In this document: positions 37,138 through 45,262 of the stretch, one piece after another
Layout of the letters: every line of letters begins with the position of its first letter
Numbering within the stretch: position 1 is the stretch's first letter
NCBI GenBank assembly: GCA_022009975.1
Contig: CP091733.1
Coordinates: forward strand, 1,133,001-1,197,000
Direction: 5' to 3'
From: Phocaeicola vulgatus
GTDB lineage: Bacteria > Bacteroidota > Bacteroidia > Bacteroidales > Tannerellaceae
DNA: 64,000 nucleotides
The notes under the pieces: generated by a model
The model's input: only the letters and a program-made list of their open reading frames with translations
Database searches by the model: none
Told to the model about the DNA's origin: nothing
Position numbers and translations under genes: made by a program

Positions 37138-39344
37138 ATGGAAATGAAGTGTTTTCCAATAACATATCAATTTGACACAATGCAATGTGGTATAGCCTGC
37201 TTGCAGATGATTTGCAAATATTATGGACGAGATTACTCTCTGTCTTATCTGTCGGGTATTTGTACTTCTTCAGCGGAAGGTGTATCTTTGCATGGCATCA
37301 ACGAAACTGCCATACAATTAGGTTTCCATACACTTTGTGCAAGGTTGGACATTAAGGATACAATGGAAATGCCATTACCTTGCATTCTACATTGGAATCA
37401 AAATCACTTCGTTGTTTTATATAATGTCAAAAAAGGGAACAAGTTTTATGTCGGAGACCCAGGCAAAGGATTAGTAACTTATAATCTAGAAGAATTCAAA
37501 CTGCATTGGATAAGCACCTCGTCTAATGGTGAGGACAGGGGCATTGCTATGCTTTTGGAAACCACTCCTGCTTTCTTCACTTATAAGATGGAGGACGAAG
37601 AGAACACCAAAGAGAAGAGGTCTTTCCGCTTTCTCCTTGGGTATGTGAGAAAATATCGCAAGTATTTCGGGCAAATCATCTTGGGTTTGTTAGTTGGAAG
37701 TCTCTTGCAACTAGTTCTGCCATTCCTTACCCAATCCATCGTGGATGTCGGCATCAAGAACCAAAACATCGGCTTTGTCTGGCTTATTCTGTTGGGACAG
37801 TTGATGCTTACAATCAGCAGAACGGCAATCGACTTTATCCGCAGATGGTTGTTGCTTCACATTTCCTTACGTATCAACATATCATTGGTAAGTGACTTCT
37901 TCATCAAGCTCTTAAAGCTACCGATGTCTTTCTTTGACACGAAGCTCATGGGTGACTTGATGCAGAGGATGAACGACCATAGCCGTGTGAACAACTTCCT
38001 TACTCAGCAGACACTCAACATCGCTTTTGCCATGCTTACTTTCGTGGTATTCTCGGTGGTGCTGTTCTTCTACAATAAATTGGTGTTTGCCATCTTCTTA
38101 TTGGGAAGCATCCTCTATGGTGCATGGATGACTTTGTTCTTGAAGCGGAGGAAGGTGCTTGATTACGAACTGTTTGAGCAGCAAGCCATCAACAACAACA
38201 AGACCTACGAGTTCATAACTTCCATGCAGGAAATCAAGTTGCAGGATTGTGAACAGCGCAGAAGATGGGAATGGGAAGATACGCAAGCAGACTTGTTTGG
38301 AGTGCAGATGAAATCACTCAAACTCCAACAGACACAGGAGGCAGGAAGTATCTTTATCAACGAGGTGAAGAACATCATCATCACGGTAGTGGCTGCTACC
38401 GCTGTGATTCATGGTCAAATGACACTCGGTATGATGCTTGCCGTGCAATACATCATCGGACAGCTCAACTCGCCTGTGGAGCAACTGATGAACTTCTTCT
38501 ATTCCCTGCAAGATGTGAAGATTAGTTTGGAACGTATCAACGAGATTCACCAGATGGATGATGAGAATGGAAAGGAAGGCTTGCTAACTTCTATTGAAGA
38601 TAAGAATGAGGGCATTGACATCAAGAACATCATGTTCAAGTATGACCCACATGCCTTGCGCAAGACCATAGACGATGTGAACATTCACATTCCGCAAGGC
38701 AAGGTGACAGCCATTGTTGGCGCATCTGGCAGTGGAAAGACCACCCTCATTCGTTTGATGCTTGGTTACTATCCTGTCTTGGAGGGACAAATCAACATAG
38801 GCAATACTGACATCAACAAGCTCAACAAGAAATGGTGGCGCAGACAATGTGGCGTTGTGATGCAGGAAGGTGTCATCTTCTCGGAGAGTATCGCACGTAA
38901 CATTGCTGTTGATGATGGTGACATAGACAAGGAACGGTTGCTAAAGCAGCCGAGATAGCTTGTATCAAGGATTATGTGATGGCTTTGCCTCTGAAGTTCA
39001 ACACCAAGATTGGACGTGATGGCGTGGGACTGAGCCAGGGACAGAAACAACGCATCTTGATAGCGAGGGCGGTGTATAAGAATCCTGACTATATCTTCCT
39101 TGACGAGGCAACCAACTCGCTAGATGCTAACAACGAGAGAAGCATCGTGGAGAACTTGGATAAGTTCTACAAGGGCAAGACTGTTGTGATTGTGGCTCAT
39201 CGCCTAAGCACGGTGAAGAATGCCGACCAAATCGTAGTCATAGACCATGGAAATGTGGTTGAAGTTGGCAATCATGAATCGCTGACAGCCAAGCGAGGAG
39301 CATACTATAATCTTGTGAAGAATCAGTTGGAATTGGGAAACTAA
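37138..39344 (+). CDS. C39-peptidase ABC exporter (frameshift)
   Basis: About 735 residues after one A is restored at 38,943-38,945 (LLKAAEIACIKDYVMALPL). Domain order: C39 peptidase at 1-140 (catalytic Cys in QFDTMQCGIACLQM, His in NQNHFVVLYN, Asp in YVGDPGKG), six-helix membrane domain at 160-450, and ATPase at 490-730 (Walker A GASGSGKTTL, signature LSQGQKQR, Walker B YIFLDEATNSLD, His-loop AHRLST). It should cut the precursor after GG and export the core across the inner membrane. The first 400 bases look more AT-rich than the rest, as if the peptidase part had another origin. Confidence 0.93.
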
Positions 39345-39356
39345 AATGCTTTTGAC

Positions 39357-39833
39357 ATGGAACAGAAAGAAAAAGAAACAGATAATATCGAGTTGAGAAG
39401 CGAGAAGGTGAGGAACGTGATAGGCAAGGTTCCTCCTCGCCTCGTCAGCTTGGGAACGGTTGCCATTACGATAATAGTTCTCGCCCTCGCAGTTGCTTTC
39501 TACAAGATACCTTATCCTATATCCATAGATGCTAATGGTGAGGTCATCAATCAAAGAACAGTGCAAGTGTTTGTGCCATATAAGTATTTGTACCTTTTCG
39601 ATGAGCCAAGGACGGCTCATGTATCTTTCGAGGGTAACGACAATGTATCTTATAACTGCAACATTATAAGCCATAATGCCAAGCTCATACATAGGGAAGA
39701 TGGCAACTATTTTATGGCTATAGCCACAGTGAGCACACAGGGACAAAATACTCCTATACTGCAAAAGTATATGAAAGCTGATGTCAGAATCATTGTCAGC
39801 AATAAAACGTTATGGCAGCAGGTGTTCGGATAG
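39357..39833 (+). CDS. Short HlyD-like membrane protein
   Basis: A 158-residue protein with a cytoplasmic N terminus, one membrane segment (about residues 33-50; LVSLGTVAITIIVLALAVAF) and a beta-rich periplasmic part beginning YPISIDANGEV. This matches the N- and C-terminal beta pieces of membrane fusion proteins without the long hairpin coiled coil. Bacteroidetes peptide exporters often have such short partners. It lies 12 bases after the exporter and is the last gene of the operon. Confidence 0.8.
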   Translation: MEQKEKETDNIELRSEKVRNVIGKVPPRLVSLGTVAITIIVLALAVAFYKIPYPISIDANGEVINQRTVQVFVPYKYLYLFDEPRTAHVSFEGNDNVSYNCNIISHNAKLIHREDGNYFMAIATVSTQGQNTPILQKYMKADVRIIVSNKTLWQQVFG

Positions 39834-39938
39834 TCTATGTCCGAACACCTGCCGTTTGTTTTAGGATGCATATTGTGTTGCTAAGCATCAGATTTTACGC
39901 AAAAGTTCTAATTTCCATAAAATTCCTCTTGTAAATCA

Positions 39939-39968
39939 TTGGATATTTAGAAAAATATCGTATCTTTG
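39939..39968 (+). promoter_or_regulatory. Promoter of structured RNA copy 1
   Basis: TTG at 39,939-39,941, 19 bases, TATCTTTG at 39,961-39,968. It lies 15 bases before the conserved 127-bp block. Confidence 0.65.
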
Positions 39969-39974
39969 TCCCCG

Positions 39975-40110
39975 AATTGAGGCGTTCTTTGCATATTGCA
40001 AAATACAGAAACGAGCAGAAGTCCGCTCGTTTCCATATTGTTACCTATATAATATAGGCAAACGACCAACTTCTTGATTTTCAATCAAAGTCCAATTTAG
40101 AGCGAGTTAT
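39975..40110 (+). ncRNA. Candidate structured RNA, copy 1
   Basis: The conserved block is 39,984-40,110 and repeats at 43,121-43,247 with about 8 differences in 127 bases. Hairpins in order: TTTGCA-TAT-TGCAAA; GAAACGAGC/GCTCGTTTC (9 bp, 8-base loop); CCTATA-TAA-TATAGG; TTGATT-TTC-AATCAA. It has no open frame of note. The RNA start is set about 7 bases after the promoter's -7 box. The 3' end is uncertain because no T-run terminator follows closely. The rest of the gap to 40,200 shows nothing else. Confidence 0.6.
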
Positions 40111-40202
40111 AGTATATTTCTCCCCTCTATATTCTATCGTTCCACAAGAATTATTATATTTTAATCCTGAGGAAACTTCTTTACAATAGTTTCATAAACA
40201 AC

Positions 40203-40242
40203 AATGCCACTTCACACACCTTTTAGTGCGCAAAGTGGCATT
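40203..40242 (-). terminator. Hairpin after the lipoprotein gene
   Basis: AATGCCACTT/AAGTGGCATT, a 10-bp stem with a 20-base loop, directly downstream of the repaired stop of the lipoprotein gene on the minus strand. Confidence 0.5.
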
Positions 40243-40244
40243 AA

Positions 40245-40743
40245 TTATAAGACGTTGAACGAGCAGTAACCCGTTGTATCTCTGTAGCCTTCTGTTGTCT
40301 CTATTCTCATTTTTCTTCCCAATGCGATATGTCCCTTTCGTATATTTCTGACGTACATTGCCCAGATCAATTTGAAATTTTCTGGCAGTGTTTGGTCGGA
40401 TGCCAAGACCTATCTCTATAAAGGCAGCATTCTTCAATGGAATCTTTTTCCAACCTTTATTTTCCTTCTCGATAAAGTACTCATAACCAACGATACAAGT
40501 CCATGGTGAATTGTTGGTTATAGTCAACGTAACAACTTGAGGTTTATTCGTAAAATGCGTCTGCGAGAGTTCCAAGCCAAGGTTTCCTTGTACAGAGTTG
40601 GCCTCTTTTGCTGTTTTGGTCTCTTGCTCGGATTTATTCTCTTGCACATTACTAGTTAAAGCACTTGCTTCCGTTACTTGACTATTACTTTTATCCCCAA
40701 CAGAGCAAGAAAGAAACAATAAACATGCAAATATCAATTTCAT
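40245..40743 (-). CDS. Lipoprotein with Ig-like domain (frameshift near the end)
   Basis: The lipoprotein signal has its Cys at about residue 13 (FACLLFLSC). A low-complexity Glu/Lys/Thr linker follows, then a beta domain from about residue 55: LGLELSQTHFTNKPQVVTL, SPWTCIVGYEYFIEKENKGWK, IGLGIRPNTARKFQIDLG. As read, the frame runs to 40,192. Removing one A from the run at 40,310-40,314 gives a more family-like end (KKMRIETTEGYRDTTGYCSF) and a stop at 40,245-40,247, about 165 residues. This is the Ig-like domain seen in Bacteroides surface lipoproteins. It is paired with the protease gene 8 bases upstream. Confidence 0.7.
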
Positions 40744-40751
40744 ATTTCCAC

Positions 40752-41966
40752 CTAATATCGTTCAACATTCAAAGCAGCTAAAGCTTGATCGGCTTTAGTA
40801 AAAACCCTGACTCCACTAACTGTTGTCGTTCCCAGATGTATTCCTACCGTATATCTAGTATCGCTACTTTTCACATATGTGTATATAATACCACCACTAT
40901 CACCTGATTGACTTAGATATGTGGCTGTTGTCATATTAGTATATTTTATCCCTTTACTTGTAAAAGTATAATTGGTTGACTTTATATATCCACCTTTACC
41001 ATTTGAGCCTGTTGTTGAACCTCTCATATTGACAAAAGTGCCAACTCCAGGAAGGCTTGTAGCCACAGAGAGTTCGTAAACTGTACCTACAATAAAATTT
41101 GATGGTTCAAAAGCTGAGTCTACAATAGGTACAAAAGCTGCGTCTACACTTCCTGAGTTTTGAGATGCAGAGCAAGTACCTATTACTTTACCTGCGACAT
41201 AAACCTTTTGGTTAACACTTAAAACGTGCCCTGCTGTTACCATACCATTTCTTTTGGCACCAGTTTTTTCTCTAGCTCTAAAGGCGAAAGACCCATGGCT
41301 TCCATCTGTAGAACATGTCAAGTATCCACCTGGATTCAAATCTGTTTCTTCTATTAGTTGTCCGGACTCAACGAATGTTATGGCAGGATGATTATATATC
41401 GTTTTGAATTTCTTTATAAAATTATCATCCTTATGCTTTAGACTTACCTCAACACAGTTCTGAGCATCCAAGATTCCATATCCACAAATGTTGTCTTTGA
41501 TAAATACTTCTGCATTTTCTACATGTCTGTCTAGCTCCTCCATAACTTGTTGTAATTCCTGATAAGAATATTTACAACGTTCAAAACGATATAGTCTTGA
41601 TGATTTTATTGTTGAAATTCGTCTAGCAACCTCCAAAGAGTCACCTTTGAATAAAATGGTCAACATGCCACTCGGAGTGATATATGAGCCACCCCAAAAT
41701 GAAGGATAATCTTTCTTGTTATGATTAGACCGCATAATAAACTTACCATCAAGAACCAAATTATTTAATAATATTTGATTCACTTCGTTTGCTTCTAATT
41801 GATTATCCATAGGCATTTCATTAGCCATATTGGAGACGACTTGTTCTGAAGAAGATGCTTCTACCAACATTTTCTTTTTTGTAAAATCCAAATTATCATC
41901 AGAACATGAACTAAATGCAATCATCATGCATCCTAGCAAAAAAATAAAATTAATTTTCATACTCAT
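40752..41966 (-). CDS. Secreted trypsin-like serine protease (lipoprotein)
   Basis: A 404-residue exported lipoprotein (lipobox FSSC at about residue 20; the ATG at 41,960 is an alternative start). The first half (about 22-225) is a likely propeptide. The catalytic half resembles chymotrypsin/streptogrisin-type S1 proteases: His in MVTAGHVLS, Asp in SVDAAFVPI, Ser in SQSGDSGGIIY. A long prodomain plus this arrangement is typical of alpha-lytic/streptogrisin-like enzymes, unusual in Bacteroidetes. It is co-directional with the small lipoprotein, which could be an inhibitor or partner; that is inference. AT-rich like the rest of the cargo. Confidence 0.88.
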   Translation of the reverse strand: MSMKINFIFLLGCMMIAFSSCSDDNLDFTKKKMLVEASSSEQVVSNMANEMPMDNQLEANEVNQILLNNLVLDGKFIMRSNHNKKDYPSFWGGSYITPSGMLTILFKGDSLEVARRISTIKSSRLYRFERCKYSYQELQQVMEELDRHVENAEVFIKDNICGYGILDAQNCVEVSLKHKDDNFIKKFKTIYNHPAITFVESGQLIEETDLNPGGYLTCSTDGSHGSFAFRAREKTGAKRNGMVTAGHVLSVNQKVYVAGKVIGTCSASQNSGSVDAAFVPIVDSAFEPSNFIVGTVYELSVATSLPGVGTFVNMRGSTTGSNGKGGYIKSTNYTFTSKGIKYTNMTTATYLSQSGDSGGIIYTYVKSSDTRYTVGIHLGTTTVSGVRVFTKADQALAALNVERY

Positions 41967-42141
41967 TATTTTTTATGTTAGACAAAAATGAAAATTACAA
42001 AGGTCACTATCACTAACCCATTTTGTTTTGGCTTCAAATATACAACTTTTTAATAAGAAGAGGACGTAGACTACTGTAATTTTAAAAACATATAGTATTA
42101 TTTAACTATTTTTTTGCACAAATCATATTATATTGAAAGAA

Positions 42142-42173
42142 TTATACTCTTGCTCTATAGAGCAAGAGTATAA
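42142..42173. repeat. Perfect 32-bp palindrome
   Basis: TTATACTCTTGCTC, TATA, GAGCAAGAGTATAA: complete self-complementarity over 32 bases. It lies between the protease gene and the Rhs remnant, so it may be a terminator for the latter or an operator for the former. Confidence 0.65.
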
Positions 42174-42255
42174 AATATAGGTAAAAGCGTAAAGCGTAAT
42201 TAAACAAATGTGATTTCTTATTTTATGGTTACATTTATAGTTTGAGGTCTTTCAT

Positions 42256-42432
42256 TCACATTTCACCCATGTCGTAAGTAGAGGTCGTTACATTGCCCTC
42301 CGTGTCGGTGACACGGACAAGGCGCTGTATGCCGTCATACTCAAACGAGGTGGTAATCTCACCGTCAGGACCGCTCTTCTGGATGGTCTTCAAGGTCTTG
42401 CCACTGCCATTGGTATGGGTTGCCTGAACATG
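42256..42432 (-). pseudogene. Rhs/YD-repeat protein fragment
   Basis: About 58 codons without a start, including THTNGSGKTLKTIQKSGPDG, then YDGIQRLVRVTDTEGNVTT and STYDMGEM before a stop. This is the YD-repeat pattern of Rhs/wall-associated toxins. GC content is far above the flanks, so it is a relic of a different source. Confidence 0.65.
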
Positions 42433-42709
42433 GAAAAACTTTCAAAGATACAAGGGAAATATCCTCTGATAAGCCCTGACGAATTTTAAGGCGGTTTATA
42501 GCCTTGTTTTGTTGATACTTTCATACGGCTTTATTTTATGTTTTATCTAAAGAACGATTGACATTTGATTTTATTGCATAGAATTGCAGCATTACCTCAA
42601 AATACTGATCTTTCAATGTGTTTATACGTATTACGCTATATTTAAATAATCATAGAAAACTTGGCAATATGCATATATTTCAATTAAAATCGAATGATAT
42701 GTTTTATAA

Positions 42710-43012
42710 AATAGAGCCAGCTTGGATTCTATTACTGGAACATATTACGGTGTGTTACCACCTAATGTTGAAACAACACTCACGTTAAATGCTGATGGTA
42801 CCTATTTGTTGATACAGTCATACAATGAAAAGTAGAACAAACAGGAAAGGTTAAGAGGAACTTTCCAAGTGCTTGACTACAACATCCTGATGCTTGTGCA
42901 TCCTTCATGTGGTGAGCATACCTTCTACAAGGTGAAGGATGCCAACCATATTATTCTGATAGATTCGTTTGGTAATGAACCCAAAAAGAGGATAAGAAGA
43001 ACTATATTCTAA
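42710..43012 (+). pseudogene. NlpE-like (copper-resistance) lipoprotein remnant
   Basis: The frame reads DSITGTYYGVLPPNVETTLT, then LNADGTYLLIQSYNEK, an in-frame TAG at about 42,833, then ERLRGTFQVLDYNILMLV and SFGNEPKKRIRRTIF to a TAA. GTYxGxLP...ETTLTLNADGTY is the NlpE N-terminal domain signature. The 5' end with signal peptide is missing. The 277 bases before it hold nothing recognisable. Confidence 0.7.
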
Positions 43013-43074
43013 AAAGGTATTTGGGGTGCTACATAAACCGATTCATAAATAATCCTAAAATGAAAGCAGAAAAG

Positions 43075-43104
43075 TTTGTTTTTAAGAATTTAGTTTTAAC
43101 TTTG
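43075..43104 (+). promoter_or_regulatory. Promoter of structured RNA copy 2
   Basis: TTTG at 43,075-43,078, 18 bases, TAACTTTG at 43,097-43,104. It lies 16 bases before the conserved block, almost the same position as in copy 1. Confidence 0.65.
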
Positions 43105-43110
43105 CACTTG

Positions 43111-43247
43111 TAAAAGGAGTGTTCTTTGCATATTGCAAAATACAGAAACGAGCAGAAGTCCGCTCGTTTCCATATTGTTACCTATAAGATATAGGCAAAC
43201 GCCCAACTTCTTGATATTCAATTAAAGACAAGTTTAGAGCGAGTTAT
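43111..43247 (+). ncRNA. Candidate structured RNA, copy 2
   Basis: Conserved block 43,121-43,247. The same four hairpins as copy 1 are kept: in the third the loop changes (AGA for TAA) while the CCTATA/TATAGG stem is unchanged; in the fourth a C-to-T change turns a G-C into a G-U pair. Upstream sequences differ from copy 1 but both have good promoters. Confidence 0.6.
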
Positions 43248-43268
43248 CCATATTAATTTTATTTTAAA

Positions 43269-43301
43269 CAATATAAGGCTGCTAATAGTAACCTTATATT
43301 G
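43269..43301. terminator. Hairpin between RNA copy 2 and the convergent hydrolase gene
   Basis: CAATATAAGG/CCTTATATTG, 10-bp stem with a 13-base loop. It could terminate the RNA and the convergent gene. Confidence 0.5.
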
Positions 43302-43318
43302 AATGTGAAACTCTATTT

Positions 43319-44152
43319 TTACTTGTACAAAGCGTTAGCCAAGTCTGTTAATCCAGCTTCTCCGGGTAAATTAGGATAAGCCTTTTTCATGGCTACAATA
43401 AATGAATCGGCTGTTTTATTTGCAGCAATTATACGTTTCATTGTTTTCAGATAGTCAATCTTGAATTTTACCATATCGCTTTTGGCAATTCCACCATGTC
43501 CGCCAATAAAATATTCGCAGCCAGATTTTAAAGCCTTTTCCGCTTCTGCAATTTCCACATCAATCGCAGCTAAAGAAGATATTTGCAAATGGCTGACATG
43601 GGATTTTGCAGGTGCCCAGTGTGTATAATAAACCTTGTCACCTATTATAATATTAGCTGCCGGAAAATCTGTTGAAGCTCCTTTTTGAAAAGAGAACCTT
43701 ACGCCACCCCAATTTTGGATGCTTCCCAAATGCACTTCCTCCGTTTTTCCTGTTGGCATGGGAGTAATGGCATCACCAAATATTTTTGCAAAATTCTGCA
43801 TCATTCCACCATAAACAGCCCCTTTAACAAAATCCGGCATTCCCTCGATCATCACAACATCATGATTTCCTGTTCCACCTACATGATAATTGGTAATAAT
43901 TTTCTGTACAGGCTTATTTAATGAAACCACGTAAGTATCAAATTCTGATACATTATCTTTAAACAAAGGCTGTTCCAAAGTAACAAGCTCCGTCTTGCCC
44001 TCTATAATGTAACTTGCATCTCCAAGTGCATCATTCGTATTATATACATGAAGTTTGAAACTGCCTAAATCTAACACTTCAAAATTTCCTTTTGTCTGTG
44101 CTTCTGCTACCATTGCTACAAAGGTCAGCAAGAATAAAAATACTTTTTTCAT
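43319..44152 (-). CDS. Exported metallo-beta-lactamase-fold protein, atypical
   Basis: 277 residues from the ATG at 44,152, chosen because it directly precedes a signal peptide (KKVFLFLLTFVAMVAEAQ). The layout resembles MBL-fold hydrolases: ASYIIEGKTELVTLEQP, then TNYHVGGTGNHDVV where the family has HxHxDH, WAPAKSHVSHLQI, and IGGHGG near residue 210. Only some of the metal ligands are conserved, so activity may differ or be lost. It follows the NAD(P)-binding gene after 16 bases and forms an operon with it. Confidence 0.75.
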   Translation of the reverse strand: MKKVFLFLLTFVAMVAEAQTKGNFEVLDLGSFKLHVYNTNDALGDASYIIEGKTELVTLEQPLFKDNVSEFDTYVVSLNKPVQKIITNYHVGGTGNHDVVMIEGMPDFVKGAVYGGMMQNFAKIFGDAITPMPTGKTEEVHLGSIQNWGGVRFSFQKGASTDFPAANIIIGDKVYYTHWAPAKSHVSHLQISSLAAIDVEIAEAEKALKSGCEYFIGGHGGIAKSDMVKFKIDYLKTMKRIIAANKTADSFIVAMKKAYPNLPGEAGLTDLANALYK

Positions 44153-44168
44153 AATTTTTCTATTATAA

Positions 44169-44819
44169 TTAATAACCGATAGTAAAACGTTCCCGATGAT
44201 GATTTGCCTGTTCCATTTCATCTACCATTGCAACCGCATAATCTTCTACTGAAATATGACTGTTCCCATTTTCATCAACAATAAGGTCGTCTTTTCCTAA
44301 ACGGAACTTCCCTGTACGTTGTCCCGGTTCAAGAGTTCCGGCGGGTGAAAAGAACACCCAGTCGATTTCTTTTTCATTGCACAATATATTTAAGTAGAAC
44401 TCACCTAAAGATTTCACACCGTCCATGATTTCATCAGGTATTACACCCGAATCCACAACTCTAACTCCCGGAGCGCAGAACAAAGTACCTGCACCACCGA
44501 CACACAACAACCGTTTAATGCTTGCCTGCTTTACAGCTTTGAGGATTAATGGGTAGTTTTTCAGTGTTTCTTCGTAAATATTGGGATTTGCCCAACCGGG
44601 ATTATAAGCACTGATGACAACATCTTTACCCTTACAAGTGGTAGCTATTGTTTCCACATCCGATACATTTGCTTTAACTACTGATAAATTGCAGTTACTA
44701 ATTGTAATCTTTTCGGGATTACGAACTATTGCTGTAACCTTGTTACCTCTGTTTAATAACTCATTAAGAATAGCAGTTCCAACAAAACCGCTTGCTCCAA
44801 TCAATACTACATTTTTCAT
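44169..44819 (-). CDS. NAD(P)-binding NmrA/SDR-type protein
   Basis: A 216-residue Rossmann-fold protein with the dinucleotide motif IGASGFVGTAIL at residues 7-18 and VVISAYNPGW, LLCVGGAGTL and WVFFSPAGTL downstream, as in NAD(P)H-binding atypical SDRs (YwnB/NmrA-like). Such genes are often controlled by a divergent HxlR regulator; the remains of one lie on the other side at 45,073. Substrate unknown. Confidence 0.88.
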   Translation of the reverse strand: MKNVVLIGASGFVGTAILNELLNRGNKVTAIVRNPEKITISNCNLSVVKANVSDVETIATTCKGKDVVISAYNPGWANPNIYEETLKNYPLILKAVKQASIKRLLCVGGAGTLFCAPGVRVVDSGVIPDEIMDGVKSLGEFYLNILCNEKEIDWVFFSPAGTLEPGQRTGKFRLGKDDLIVDENGNSHISVEDYAVAMVDEMEQANHHRERFTIGY

Positions 44820-45072
44820 AACTATAAATATTTAATAATCAATATTACTGTCAAAAAGATTGTTTATCTCTTTTCGTGTGCAAATATGAAGTACTTTTTT
44901 TAGTTATACAAGAAGGCACTTTGTATTCAGATAGTTACCTATATGAAACTATTGTTGATTATGAAGAATTTGCAAAATACGTATTTAACACTATTTAGCT
45001 GATTGCTATTTTATCCTTACGTATTTGAAGAATGTTAGTTACTTTTGTAGCGTAATATAAAAATGAGATATT

Positions 45073-45147
45073 ATGGTAAGAACAGAAATCCAAAATGAAT
45101 TATATCCCGATTGTCCTATTCGGAATATACTTGCTCGTATAAGTGAT
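45073..45147 (+). pseudogene. Truncated HxlR-type regulator
   Basis: The first 25 residues, ending DCPIRNILARISD, match the N-terminal helix of HxlR winged-helix regulators. After residue 25 the family pattern (normally KWSLLVL) is lost, and the frame runs on through the attR repeat to a stop at 45,262. A TACTTTTG box lies at 45,040-45,047. The element right end has thus lost most of the gene. Confidence 0.65.
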
Positions 45148-45192
45148 TTATTTGATAATCAGATTAATGTGTTTGTTGATATAAAGAAAATA

Positions 45193-45243
45193 TGTGGCAA
45201 AACATCATCAACAGCTATCAGTTGTGGAAGAAGAGGAGGAAAT
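45193..45243 (+). repeat. Right attachment site, attR (51-bp direct repeat)
   Basis: Exact copy of 21,664-21,714. In the frame of the transporter gene it is followed directly by TAA, so this is the original 3' end of that gene. Confidence 0.85.
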
Positions 45244-45262
45244 AAGGTCAAATATGTTTTAT

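Larger units (their letters stand above)
21664..45243. mobile_element. Integrated mobilisable element carrying a RiPP operon
   Basis: The limits are the outer edges of a perfect 51-bp direct repeat. The left copy lies inside the BASS transporter gene, and the right copy carries that gene's natural stop codon. Next to the left end are two tyrosine recombinases and small helix-turn-helix genes. In the middle are MobC, a relaxase and a probable oriT. The right half is cargo: a RiPP operon, a secreted protease, redox-type enzymes and gene remnants. No TraG/VirB-type genes are present, so this is an integrative mobilisable element, not a self-transmissible ICE. It also contains a group II intron and an IS. 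Family (NBU/Tn4555-like) is inferred from gene types. Confidence 0.85.

Noticed and set aside
33335..39833. Lanthipeptide or unmodified class II bacteriocin operon
   Set aside because: No LanM/LanB/LanC-type enzyme is present, and a radical SAM/SPASM enzyme sits directly after the precursor, which fits a thioether or C-C-linked RiPP better.
39984..40110. Integron attC site or simple terminator instead of an RNA
   Set aside because: There is no integron integrase, the repeats do not flank single-gene cassettes in the usual way, and no T run follows the main hairpin. Each copy has its own promoter.
21664..45243. Self-transmissible conjugative element
   Set aside because: No coupling protein, VirB4/TraG or other pore genes are seen. 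Only relaxase, MobC and accessory genes are present.
45073..45262. Real 63-residue gene through attR
   Set aside because: Only the first 25 residues resemble HxlR. The rest is read from the attachment repeat in a different frame from the transporter gene.
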